DNA of 41,563 bases from Carex sylvatica (lineage: Eukaryota; Streptophyta; Magnoliopsida; Poales; Cyperaceae): assembly GCA_964058845.1 (NCBI GenBank), contig CAXKVR010000945.1, forward strand, positions 1 to 41,563. Direction: 5' to 3'. Below the pieces are notes generated by a model, which had not been told where the DNA came from, did not search any database, and saw only the letters and a list, made by a program, of their open reading frames with translations. This document shows, in pieces, positions 30,795 through 40,661 of this stretch. The position numbers and the translations under genes are program-made. Position 1 is the stretch's first letter. Every line of letters begins with the position of its first letter.

Positions 30795-30900
30795 CTTCGG
30801 AGCTCCGACTGTCTTATCCGATCGGCTCTTCGATCCAGGTAATTTTATTTTTATTTTTATTTTTTATTTTTATTTTAATTTATAGTATAATTTAATTAGT
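30795..30900 (+). repeat. Second copy of the leader exon/donor segment
   Basis: CTCTTCGATCCAGGTAATTT at about 30821-30843 and following T/A-rich sequence (TTTATTTTTATTTT, then AATTTATAGTATAATTTAAT) repeat the segment around 30130-30210 (TTCTTCGATCCAGGTATTTT, then AATTTATAATATAATTAATT). GACTGTCT also precedes both. The two copies are about 690 bp apart, in direct orientation. Confidence 0.8.
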
Positions 30901-31205
30901 TCATTTTAAATGATTTAGAATATTGTCCGAATAATTTAGTTTTTTTAGAACATTCCAAAATGGTTTATAATACTTTATAAAATTTCAATATGGTTTTGAA
31001 TATTGCCCTATTAACTTAGAAAATTAGAAAATGGCCTAAAATCATTTAGAAATTTTCAAAATAGTTTTCAAACTAGTTTAGAATAATTTAGAAAATTTCA
31101 AAATAGTATGGAATAATTTAGAAAACGTCAAAATAGTCTCGAATAATTAAAAAAAAAAATTAAGATTGTTTAGAATAATTTAGAATATTGTTCGAATTTT
31201 TTAGT

Positions 31206-33722
31206 ATGGCAGACGAAGTACTTGGACATACGTTTAGCAACTTGTTGTGGATAACTCACGCCAATCACAGGGTATCTGAGGCTTCTAGGGAGGTAAGTAT
31301 TTACTTATTTGGTTTTTCATAACTCGGTATCTCCTCAAACTATATTGTAATTAATTTTTTTACCTAATTTAGAGTGATGGTATTATAACCGTGAAACACT
31401 ATCGACGCCATTGCAAAATTCACGACAAGTACGCACCATTTTTAATTCGAATGGGCTTATATCAGATTGCAATAATGCCTGATATCGCCCTCGATTCGGC
31501 TCTGATTCATGGACTTGTCGAGCGGTGGCGTCCGGAGACGCACACCTTTCATCTTCCTTTCGGAGAGATGACAGGTATTAACTAATTCAAATATTTTTTT
31601 TGTTTTAAATTCTTACTGACAAGTCTAGTAAATTACAGTTACTCTAGAGGATGTGAGTTGCTTATAGGGTCTGCCTATCTCGGGAGATCCGGTAACAAGA
31701 ATTACAGACTCGAGGAGTATCCAAGCCCGTCTGTATGAGTTGCTAGGCGTCCAAGATCATGAAAACAAGGGGTTAATAAAAACAATGGGAAAAGATGCCA
31801 ATGAAAAAATGTCTAACGTACTTCTGTCGAAAAAGGCACTCCGTGCGCGTTTCGAAACATTGCCCAAAGGAGCGGACGAACAAACAGTGAAGTGGTTAGT
31901 ATTTTTTTTGGAACTCTATTCATATTTTGCATTTTCAATAATGTACTCACATTCTAACATTGACGATTAGGTATCTCCGTGCATTTACTCTAGAGATATT
32001 AGGGAGTACCATGTTTTCTGACAGTAGCGGGGACGGGATACCGCTAAGGTATCTCAACATGGTGGACGAGTTGGACAATCCAAGAAATTACAATTGGGGA
32101 GGAGCCGTTCTCACATATTTATACCGAAATCTATGCCTCGCATTTGTTCCTTCATGTCACTCTATGCATGGTCCCACTATGCTTCTGCAACACTGGTCGT
32201 GGAGCCGATTTCAAATTCACCGGCCGATGGATCAGCTACAACCAACATGGGGCACGACAACAAAATACACATGCCCAGCTTTTGCTGATCTATGGAAAGG
32301 CCCACATAACTTCAAGAACTCGTCGCATCCAAGTATCCCGCGCAACCAGTTTCAGCAACTGACAAAGAATGTGGTGGAGTGGGAGCCATACGCATTGTTT
32401 ACCACAAGCTTTTGAGAGTAACTCGGACGGACCAGGTACTTTGCAGTAGGGTCGCACTTTTTTTTATTAATGTCATCATAATTATAAATTGTAACTAACA
32501 TTGCAACCATAAATTTATCAGTCGTACTACTTGTACCGCGGTTCTTTTATTTTTTATTGGATTGTGGAGCACCATAATCCCGATCGCTGCATGAGACAGT
32601 TTGGAAGATTTCAAGAGATCCCGCCACCGTCTCCTCTATATCAGCACGAGCACAGAGAGCTGCACAAGTAATATTCACAGTATTTATGTTGTTTATTTAT
32701 TTTAATATACTTATTTACTTATGTAGTTACCTGTTTTACTAATATTGTAAACATATTGAAATGGGGCTCAAGGAAGAATGCGAACTGGTCAGATGTGCAT
32801 CACCGGCATGTGAGGAATGCAACACAATACGCACAGCATGTGCACGAAGAGGCTCGTTCATTTGACGTGGATGACCTTATAAGATATCGAAAATGGTACC
32901 AAAAAATGGCATGGCATGTGTCTACTTGTTTGGTCAGCACGTGAAGGGGATGAATCGTAATGTTCCGGTACCAAGAGACGAGCATTCGAAGTCTGGATAC
33001 ATTCCCAGTGGACCGACATTTGTTCGAAATGTAAACATTTCTAACTCTGAAATTTATAAATCATTTATTAGATATTATTTCTTATATTTCGATTATGTGT
33101 ATAGACATTGCGTGGGATGGGAGAGTTGGCACACGGCGTTCGAACATTCTTCACCAAGGGTCTCCGTCAAATTGGCAAGGGCAAAATGAAACTAGGTATG
33201 TGCCTTTGCAGAGATAATGGTTTCGAAGACCATGTGCTTGCCATGATGGATGAGGCGGGGGTTCCACGTGATTGGAAAGAATATCCATCAAATGAGAGTA
33301 CTCCTATGGGTATCGAGCCATACCCAAAACCACTTGTATTTCAAGGCCCAGATCGAGTATCGAGTTGGTTATATGAGGGCTCTGGATAGAGGACTTACAT
33401 CCAGCCAGGAGAATTCGCAGTTGATACCCCACCAGCATCTACAGATCATGGACAGGTATGAATTCAAATTACAACGTGATTTCAAATAAAAGTAGATAGC
33501 TAAAAAATTGTGTATGAATTGAAGGGGCAGGGGCAGATGGATGTTCTGAGGACTCCAGGATGGCACCTTAATCTGGGTGATTAAGATGCGTCGTCTTCTC
33601 AACCACCTCCTCCAGTTGAGCTGACTCAAACACCTCCAGTGGTGGTACAGCGACATTCAGAGCTTGAGACTCGTGAGCCGGACCGCTTCTTGCATTCACA
33701 TTATCCGGACCATAATTTCTGA
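31206..33722 (+). pseudogene. Plant mobile domain (PMD, aminotransferase-like) protein gene carried by the MULE, disrupted
   Basis: Exons readable: 31206-31292 (MADEVLGHTFSNLLWITHAN), 31373-31574, 31639-31894 and 31971 to about 32390, then fragments at about 32523-32669 and 32756-33722. Family marks: LVERWRPETHTFHLPFGEMT, then VTLEDVSCL.GLPISGDPV, ALRARFETLPKG, YLRAFTLEILGSTMFSDSSG, NWGGAVLTYLYRNLC, MLLQHWSWSRFQI, EWEPY and WIVEHHNPDRCMRQFG. These are the order and wording of the PMD domain as found in MAIN/MAIL1 and long-form PP7-like proteins; there is no phosphatase domain here. The tryptophan expected in the L-W-G-L-P motif is replaced by TAG at 31665-31667. A frame change is needed after EWEPY near 32385, and a TAA interrupts the C-terminal part near 33583. 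PMD proteins of Arabidopsis act in nuclear gene and transposon silencing; the role of transposon-borne copies is not established. Confidence 0.85.
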
Positions 33723-34042
33723 GATGTTTTGTTATTTGATTTACATGTAGGACTACTTGTATATTTTGTTATTTGCTCTACCTGGACTACTCGTATATTT
33801 TTTTATTTGTTTTACCTGTAGGACTACTCGTATATTTTGTTATTTGCTTTACTAATTGGACAACAGACCGGACAACGTACTAATTAAAAAATATGCAACA
33901 TAATAAAATACTAACAATTTGCAATACTAAAAAAATAAGACTTAATATTACAACACTCAAATATTACAACTTAATTTCTACGACTCCAACCAAAATGCAA
34001 TCCGAATAAGGATGGACCAGATGTACTTCTTGTTGATTGTTG

Positions 34043-36807
34043 TTATGCCTGTCTTGCTGCCGCCTCTACATTACAAGTATAACATGTATTAAATTGTGAA
34101 ATTTAGCAAAATAAATATTTATAATTGATTGATGAATTATACCTGCTGTATTCCGATCAATTGTCTCACGATGAGGCTGATGTCCGAGTTTTCGACCACG
34201 CATTCTATCCATTTCCATGGGTATGCGGTCGTGACGTCTCCTTTCTTTTTTTATCAGTCTCTTCTCAGGTTTAATTTTTGGACCGTTGTATACATGCCAT
34301 TCACATTGATTGTATTTCGGTTCGAAATGTCCACTCCATGTTTGTGCCAATATTGACATACGGTATAAGGAGTTGACGTATAAATTTTCATCATATCTCA
34401 TTTCACGGACAATTGAGGCTTCTGACATTCACATTCAACCTTGTTGTTATCATTAACAACAATCATATACCTGAAATCCCTACGAGTATACTCAAGTCTA
34501 GCCTTGCTGGAATTTTTTCACCTCTAACCAGGACCTCGAAAAGTCCATGACCAGTACGATAAGGAATCACAGTCATGTTCCTTCCTTTTTCAATTCTCTT
34601 TTGCAATAACTCAGTTACCCTATTGCTAAACACCTGACCATGCTGACACCCCATTTGAGCTTTATTCTCCCGTTCAAAAAATTATTTGTTCAACTTATAG
34701 AATGTATCCTCCACGACCGTTGCAACCGGTAATCACCGACTAATTTTGAACACTGCGTTCAGTGACTCTGACCCATTTGTTGTCATTATTCCTCATCAGT
34801 GACCTCCGTCCAATATTTGGTATAACTTCTCTGGACATGGAAGCTCGTCTTCATCATTAGGGTTCATTTTACCCACCTTGTTAAGGTAGTCGATAGCTTT
34901 TGGACATCCAATTTCAAAGTCATGTATCATCTCCTCCAACCTCCTAGGTTTGCATTTGTTCACTCCAGCTATGAACCTGTCGATAACTTCTCTCTTACGC
35001 CCCACGTGCTTGTATAGGATTTCGGCAACATGTTGAAACAATACCGATGCACACATTGATCAATAGACTCATCCCATCCGAGATGTGGATCATGAAAAAC
35101 AGCCTTAATTTCCAAATGTCTATCCGATATGACACAAAAGAATCAACTATCTCCAATTACTTCTAACCTCAACCATCTTATAAAAAAACTCCAGTTGTCA
35201 GCGCTTTCTTTCTCCATAATTGCAAAAGCCACTGGAAGCAATTGGTTTTCGGCATCGTACATACATGCCATTAGCAGCCTACCTTGATATCGTCCCGACA
35301 TGAAACATGCATCGATGCTAATCACTGGTCTGAGAAACAGTATCGCTGTAATACACGGTCCAAATGCCCATGCCGCTCTATGAAAATGCCTATCAGTTTC
35401 TCGATCAATCGGGGTTGAGGTCACACAATACTTAGTTCCTGGATTGGTTCTTTTTATGGCTTCCAATAGTGGAATAAGCAAGTTATACGAGTTCTCCCAA
35501 CTCCCAAACAGATTTGCAATAGCAAGCTCATGGCCTCTCCACAATTTGTTGTACTTAGGGGTTACCTTATCGTAGGATTTCTTCACAAGATCTCGGATAT
35601 GATTTATAGGAGAGCACACATCCCTTCTAATGGTTTTTTCAATTGCAAGGGCAACCATCTCTGCTGTAAGCTGACAATGATCAGCACGTGTTGCCGGTAC
35701 TTTGCATGTATGAGGAATTGCTTGTTTGGTAATAATCCAAGATTTTGCTATATCGTTCTGCTTCGCGCATAACCGAAATTTACAAAAATCATCTCTGCAC
35801 ACCACCTCGTAACGTCTAGCTTCGCTTCTAAAAACCTTACACTCACAATTCTTCTCGAGGTGAAACTCATTGATTGCTATCTTTAGAGCTGTTTTTGACT
35901 CGTAAACTACACCCTTGCCCATTGAATTATCAAATGTTCTTTTTAATCTGTCGAAAAAATCAAAACTCGTAGGCCGAAAATCAGATATATCATTGAAACT
36001 ATCAACCGGATGTGTCATATTTTCCCGACCAGTTATTGGGTACTGTGCTGGATGGCACTGTGGTTGACGGGACTGTGAATGTGATTGGCTGGACGGTCCG
36101 ATATCATCGTTTGAACCCGATGACTCATTTGAGGGGATTTCATCTCCACTCTTCAAACTGTCAGAATCAATTGCATCCAAAGGTACATTTGAATAATCAC
36201 GTACTGACATACGGACCGATCTACTGGTACTTGGTCGGGGTCTAACTGGTAGATCCACAGAGTGTCGACTGGTACTGGGTTGGGGTCTAACTGGTAGATC
36301 CACAGAATTTTGACTGGTACTGGGTGGGGGTCTAACTGGTAGATCCACAGAGTTTCGACTGGTACTAGGTCGGGATCTAACTGGTATTGGGTCAGAATTC
36401 ACAAAGTTACGATTGGTACTGGGTACAAGTGTCTGATTATTCAAGTTCAATTGGGAATTAAAATCGGTGTAGTTCGGTTCCAATTCTACATATAACTCTA
36501 GAATCGGTAATCTTTGTGGAAAAGACGCCACAATTCCTAAAATCATTTCGAACGATTGTTGGTTTATTACCGGTACTAATTGATAATCACGTTGACCATC
36601 AGTAGACATATTAAACCTGGGTTGGATTTCTATATTTGCTTGACTAACATTATACCCAACTAATTTATAAATCTCATTCTGAAGATAATCAAAGCTATGG
36701 TTCATGGTTAGCGGTAATGAGTATTTAGCTCGGGTACTGTAAAAGACTCCGCTATCATTGTATTGGATTTCTCCTCCAATAAAAATTTTCACACAAATTG
36801 TTGTCAT
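34043..36807 (-). pseudogene. MULE (MuDR-type) transposase, disrupted by a stop codon and frameshifts
   Basis: An intact 554-codon frame (36807 to 35143) has an N-terminal PB1-like region (residues 1-110), a serine/proline repeat (142-197), an acidic linker, and a MuDR-type DNA-binding domain (about 295-370) with a WRKY/GCM1-like zinc site (VCRDDFCKF and HTC). The RNase-H-fold transposase domain then begins, with the first catalytic aspartate in VISIDACFMSGRYQGRL (residue 499). A TGA at 35143-35145 cuts it; the reading continues FFCVISDRHLEIKAVF with the second aspartate (SDRH). After a frame change near 35045 follow HVAEILYKHVGRKREVIDRF (34796-35056), TTNGSESLNAVFK (about 34760), RVTELLQKRIEKGRNM, and a C-terminal basic tail with RMRGRKLGHQP, ending at about 34043. 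It cuts and rejoins DNA at the element ends in intact relatives. This copy cannot make a full protein. Confidence 0.88.
36241..36405 (-). repeat. 45-bp tandem repeat in the transposase gene (15-residue PVRxRPSTSRNSVDL)
   Basis: The word TCTAACTGGTA recurs at 36241, 36286, 36331 and about 36376, exactly 45 bp apart. It encodes PVRSRPSTSRNSVDL, PVRPPPSTSQNSVDL, PVRPQPSTSRHSVDL and a partial fourth copy. It lies in the low-complexity linker before the DNA-binding domain. Confidence 0.92.
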
Positions 36808-37060
36808 TTTTAGTTAATATTGACCTGATAATTTAAAAAAATAACAATATATAAGTAATTAAAAAGTTAATAAATTATGTATAAGTAATTCTTTAAATAA
36901 TTTAAAAATAACAACTTACTGAAAATTTATCTTCTTTTTTTTCACCTTTTTTTCCCCTCTCTTATTTTCTCTGTGTTTTTTCTCTTTTTTTTTCCTTTCT
37001 CTATCTGATCAGAATGCACACTGAGTGGGTTTTTTTTAATGAATTGTCATATATTTAAGG
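36808..37060 (-). promoter_or_regulatory. Leader and TATA-like element of the transposase gene
   Basis: TTAAATATATGAC on the minus strand at about 37047-37060, at the inner edge of the right terminal repeat, could serve as TATA box. The leader down to 36808 is purine-rich on the coding strand. Confidence 0.35.
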
Positions 37061-37074
37061 GAAAAATGAATCGC

Positions 37075-37322
37075 AATTTTTTTTTCGGTTTCTGGGCCAC
37101 TTTCCACAAATATTTCTTGCGGTTTTGGAATCCTCTTTCTGCAAAAATTGTTTGCGGTTTCAAGGCCTGAAACCGCAAAAAAAAATTGCGGAAAGAGGAT
37201 CCCGAAACTGCAAAAAAAATTTGCGGTTTAGGTACTTTTGAAAATGTTGCCCCCAGTTGGATATTTTTTGAAATTTGAATTATTTTTTTTATATTAATAA
37301 AAAAAATCGGAGTCATGACTTC
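37075..37322 (-). repeat. Right terminal inverted repeat of the MULE with repeated AACCGCAA palindromes
   Basis: Mirror of the left end. Subterminal motifs include TTTGCGGTTTCAAGGCC, GAAACCGCAAAAAAAAATTG, AATTTGCGGTTTAGG and TCTTGCGGTTTTGGAA. The outer 110 bp match the left repeat with a few substitutions and length differences in homopolymers. Confidence 0.85.
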
Positions 37323-38590
37323 AGCTATTTTTGTTTGGTTGGAGTTTTTTAAATTATGGCTTAAAAATATTCTATAGATTACAAAATTTCATTTTTGTTC
37401 TTTAATTTTTTTATTTTTACAAAAAATATTATTATTAGCTTCTCTCATAAAATGAAATTACATGATAGTAATTCATCTAACTTTCTCTATCTCAATTTTC
37501 TAGTATCATGTTAGAATTAAATTGACTCCTATTTGTGCAATTTTGAGTTTGGGAACATACCGAGTGAATCTGAGAAACTCTCTCTATCTCAATTTTCTAG
37601 TTTTATGTTAGAATTAAATTGACTCCTATTTGTGAAGTTTTGAGTTTGAGGACATAAGAAGTGAATCTGAGAAACGAAGAAACACGGGTGGGGCAGGTTT
37701 AAGAGCCAAAATTTTAAAAAATAATCCACAAAAAATAAATCAAAAGACCATTGTTGTGTTTTTTTTTTTTTTGATACTTTCATATTTATTAGGACCTCAA
37801 AGACAAATGGCGGCACCATTTTTGGAGGTCACCAGTTGTTATTGCGGTCCTATTTTTTTTTTAACAGGTCGTTTGTTTTATTTGTTTGTTTTTATATATA
37901 AAATGTTCTATTTAATTGTTATTTTATTTTAAATGTTATTTATTGAATATGTCGTTTATTTGTAATATATTGTTTGTTTGTTTATTTATAATATATTGTT
38001 TGTTTGTCATATCAAAATTCTGAGTCTGTCGTTTATTTATAAAATATTGTTAGTTTAAAATGTCATTTATATATGATGAAATAATGATATAATCTACAAC
38101 AACAAATAACAAACAAACAAAATAAATAACTAAATAACCAGAGTCTATTCAGATATAACAAAAACCTCTAATGTCTGATAAAAATAAATAAGTCACGTAT
38201 CTGACAAAATATCTAATAAACTATAAATCAAACGCCTACGGATTTGAATGTTTTTATTATATTGGTAAGAATAATGTTTGCATTAGATTTATTAGCTGTT
38301 TTTATTATATTGGTAAGAACATTATTTTAGTGAAAATGCAGTTTCTATTTTTCAATTGTATGTTTATTTTAGATTTATATGAAAAAAATACACCTTGCTT
38401 GTTTATATTTTTTATAAAAAAAATAAACTCAAATCTATTATATTTAAAACACATAAACTAAAACAAAATAAAATCTTATAATTTATTATGTTTTCTTTAA
38501 AAAAAAAAACATGGGGCCACAACGTGAAATGGCCGACATTTTTAAAAATACCCAAAAAAAAAAAACAAATTATTAAAAATAACAGGGTTC
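37323..38590. other. AT-rich sequence between the MULE and the second PMD gene
   Basis: Contains a 97-bp direct tandem duplication (37484-37675, listed separately), a region with many TTGTTTGTTT / AACAAACAAA words at 37860-38130, and a 23-bp direct repeat TGTTTTTATTATATTGGTAA at about 38249 and 38297. No gene recognised. Confidence 0.5.
37484..37675 (+). repeat. 97-bp tandem duplication
   Basis: TCTCTATCTCAATTTTCTAG followed by TATGTTAGAATTAAATTGAC-type sequence and GTGAATCTGAGAAAC occurs from 37484 and again from 37581, with few mismatches. Confidence 0.85.
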
Positions 38591-38641
38591 CAGCCAAATT
38601 TTTAAAAATGCCCTGACCGCCTAAAAATGGGGCGGTCCGGG

Positions 38642-38651
38642 CCTATAAATA
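38642..38651 (+). promoter_or_regulatory. TATA box of the second PMD gene
   Basis: CCTATAAATACC follows the short palindrome GGGCGGTCCGGGCC. A pyrimidine-rich leader (TCTCTCTCCT) begins about 30 bp downstream, as in plant core promoters. Confidence 0.65.
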
Positions 38652-38669
38652 CCCCCCACAGCACTTTCT

Positions 38670-38772
38670 CTCTCCTCACAATTCATTTTCTAAAAATCTC
38701 ACTCTCTCTCCTCCCCACCCGAATTTCTCCTCTTTTTTCTCCTCTCTTCTTCTCTCTTCTTCCAATTTGCAA
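38670..38772 (+). other. Untranslated first exon of the second PMD gene
   Basis: Pyrimidine-rich leader without ATG, ending CAATTTGCAA before a consensus donor GTAAGTCC at 38773. The matching acceptor is ACGTAG at 40660, one base before the start codon ATG at 40662. The start of the exon is estimated from the TATA box. Confidence 0.6.
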
Positions 38773-38849
38773 GTAAGTCCCTATATATATTTGAAATTTC
38801 ATTTGTAGTGTAAAAAAATTATAGATTAGTCAAATTAAGTTCGTTAGTG

Positions 38850-39095
38850 CTAATTAGTTATAATTGTGATTATTTAATTACGGTACCAATTTAGTGGTAA
38901 TTAGCATTAATGTAGGTACCAAAAATATTTAAAATTAGTGATAATTATGGTACCAAAGTTAGTTTTAATTTTATTTATAATTATGATTATTTAATTACGG
39001 TACCAATTTAGTGGTAATTAGCGTCAATGTAGGTACCAAAAATATTTGAAATTAGTGATAATTATGGTACCAAAGTTAGTTTTAATTTTATTTTG
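38850..39095 (+). repeat. 117-bp tandem duplication in the leader intron of the second PMD gene
   Basis: CGGTACCAATTTAGTGGTAA at 38881 and again at 38998, followed in both by GTAGGTACCAAAAATATTT and ATTATGGTACCAAAGTTAGT. Confidence 0.9.
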
Positions 39096-39109
39096 AATTA
39101 TTTAGTCCG

Positions 39110-40535
39110 AAATTTTGCCGTAATTAGCGTATTTTAGCATAATTTGACCGTAATTAGCATATTTTGAGAAATGTAGTATATTTTTTGTCGTAATTAACGT
39201 AATTTAGCCTATTTTTACCGCAAATATATTGTTTTAGTGTATTTCCGCTTGTTTTAGCATATTTTAGGCGAATAACATTTTTTTTTATTCTAACACATTA
39301 TTTTAACATATTTTTACCGAAATTAGCATATTTAGTAAATTTTTGCCATAATTAGCGTATTTTAGCATATTTGACCGTAATTATTGTATTTTATCATATT
39401 TTAGTATATTTTGTCCGAATAACCTTTTTTTTTCATATTAACGTAATTTAGCCTATTTTTACTGCAAATATATTGTTTTAGTGTATTTCCGCTTGTTTTA
39501 GCATATTTTAGGCGAATAAATTTTTTTTTTTATTCTAACGCATTATTTTAACATATTTTTACCGAAATTAGCATATTTAGTAAATTTTTGCCATAATTAG
39601 CGTATTTTAGCATATTTGACCGTAATTATTGTATTTTATCATATTTTAGTATATTTTGTCCGAATAACCATGTTTTTTTCATATTAACGTAATTTAGCCT
39701 ATTTTTACCGCAAATATATTGTTTTAGTGTATTTCCACTTGTTTTAGCATATTTTAGGCGAATAACATTTTTTTTTTATTCTAACGCATTATTTTAACAT
39801 ATTTTTACCGAAATTATCATATTTAGTAAATTTTTGCCATAATTAGCGTATTTTAGCATATTTGACCGTAATTATTGTATTTTATCATATTTTAGTATAT
39901 TTTGTCCGAATAACCCTGTTTTTTTCATATTAACGTAATTTAGCCTATTTTTACCGCAAATATATTGTTTTAGTGTATTTCCGCTTGTTTTAGCATATTT
40001 TAGGCGAATAACCCTTTTTTTTATTCTAACGCATTATTTTAACATATTTTTACCGAAATTAGCATATTTAGTAAATTTTTATCATAATTAGCGTATTTTA
40101 GCATATTTGACCGTAATTATTGTATTTTATCATATTTTAGTATATTTTGTCCGAATAACCCTGTTTTTTTCATATTAACGTAATTTAGCCTATTTTTACC
40201 GCAAATATATTGTTTTAGTGTATTTCCGCTTGTTTTAGCATATTTTTAGGCGAATAACATTTTTTTTTTATTCTAACGCATTATTTTAACATATTTTTAC
40301 CGAAATTATCATATTTAGTAAATTTTTGCCATAATTAGCGTATTTTAGCATATTTGACCGTAATTATTGTATTTTATCATATTTTAGTATATTTTGTCGG
40401 AATAACCCTTTTTTTTCATATTAACGTAATTTAGCCTATTTTTACCGCAAATATATTGTTTTAGTGTATTTCCGCTTGTTTTAGCATATTTTAGGCGAAT
40501 AAAATTTTTTTTTTTATTCTAACGCATTATGGCAT
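39110..40535 (+). repeat. 245-bp tandem satellite in the leader intron of the second PMD gene
   Basis: The marker GTAATTTAGCCTATTTTTAC (one copy differs in its last bases) starts at 39199, 39443, 39689, 39935, 40180 and 40425: spacings of 244, 246, 246, 245 and 245 bp. That makes five full units plus partial ends. Each unit is itself built of shorter related words (GTATTTTAGCATATTTGACC, AATTAGCGTATTTTAGCATA, CCGCTTGTTTTAGCATATTT). Copies are nearly identical, differing mainly in T-run lengths, which suggests recent amplification. Confidence 0.95.
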
Positions 40536-40661
40536 ATTTTTTATTCTTACTAGGGTAGTTTTGTATTATTTGATATGAATTAGCTTATTTTATCATATTT
40601 TAACATGAATGAGCTTATTTTAGTCAAATGTAGCATGTCTAAATTTTTTTCCAAACGTAGG

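Larger units (their letters stand above)
29858..37322. mobile_element. Mutator-like (MULE) transposon carrying convergent PMD and transposase genes, 7.46 kb
   Basis: Long inverted ends: left GAAGTCATGACCCGATTTTT from 29858, and right (other strand) GAAGTCATGACTCCGATTTT from 37322. Similarity continues for at least 110 bp (ATTCAAATTTCAAAAAATAT, then CTGGGG, then AAACCGCAAATTTTTTTT) and loosely to about 200-230 bp. Between the ends lie a PMD gene on the plus strand (31206-33722) and a MULE transposase on the minus strand (34043-36807), converging. Long inverted ends and a MuDR/MULE transposase place it in the Mutator superfamily. A clean 8-11-bp target duplication adjoining the ends was not found; AGCTATTTTT occurs at 37323-37332 beside the right end and at 29828-29837, some 20 bp outside the left end. 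Both genes are disrupted, so the copy is not autonomous now. Confidence 0.85.

Noticed and set aside
36241..36405. Regular 45-bp repeats as a CRISPR-like array
   Set aside because: The repeats are coding, contiguous without unique spacers, and in a plant transposase gene.
29828..37332. AGCTATTTTT on both sides of the MULE as its target duplication
   Set aside because: The left copy lies about 20 bp outside the terminal repeat, so it does not adjoin the element end. It could be chance in T-rich DNA or show that the true left border lies further out.
39110..40535. The 245-bp array as a centromeric satellite
   Set aside because: It is bounded by a promoter and coding exons of one gene and has only about six units; nothing links it to a centromere.
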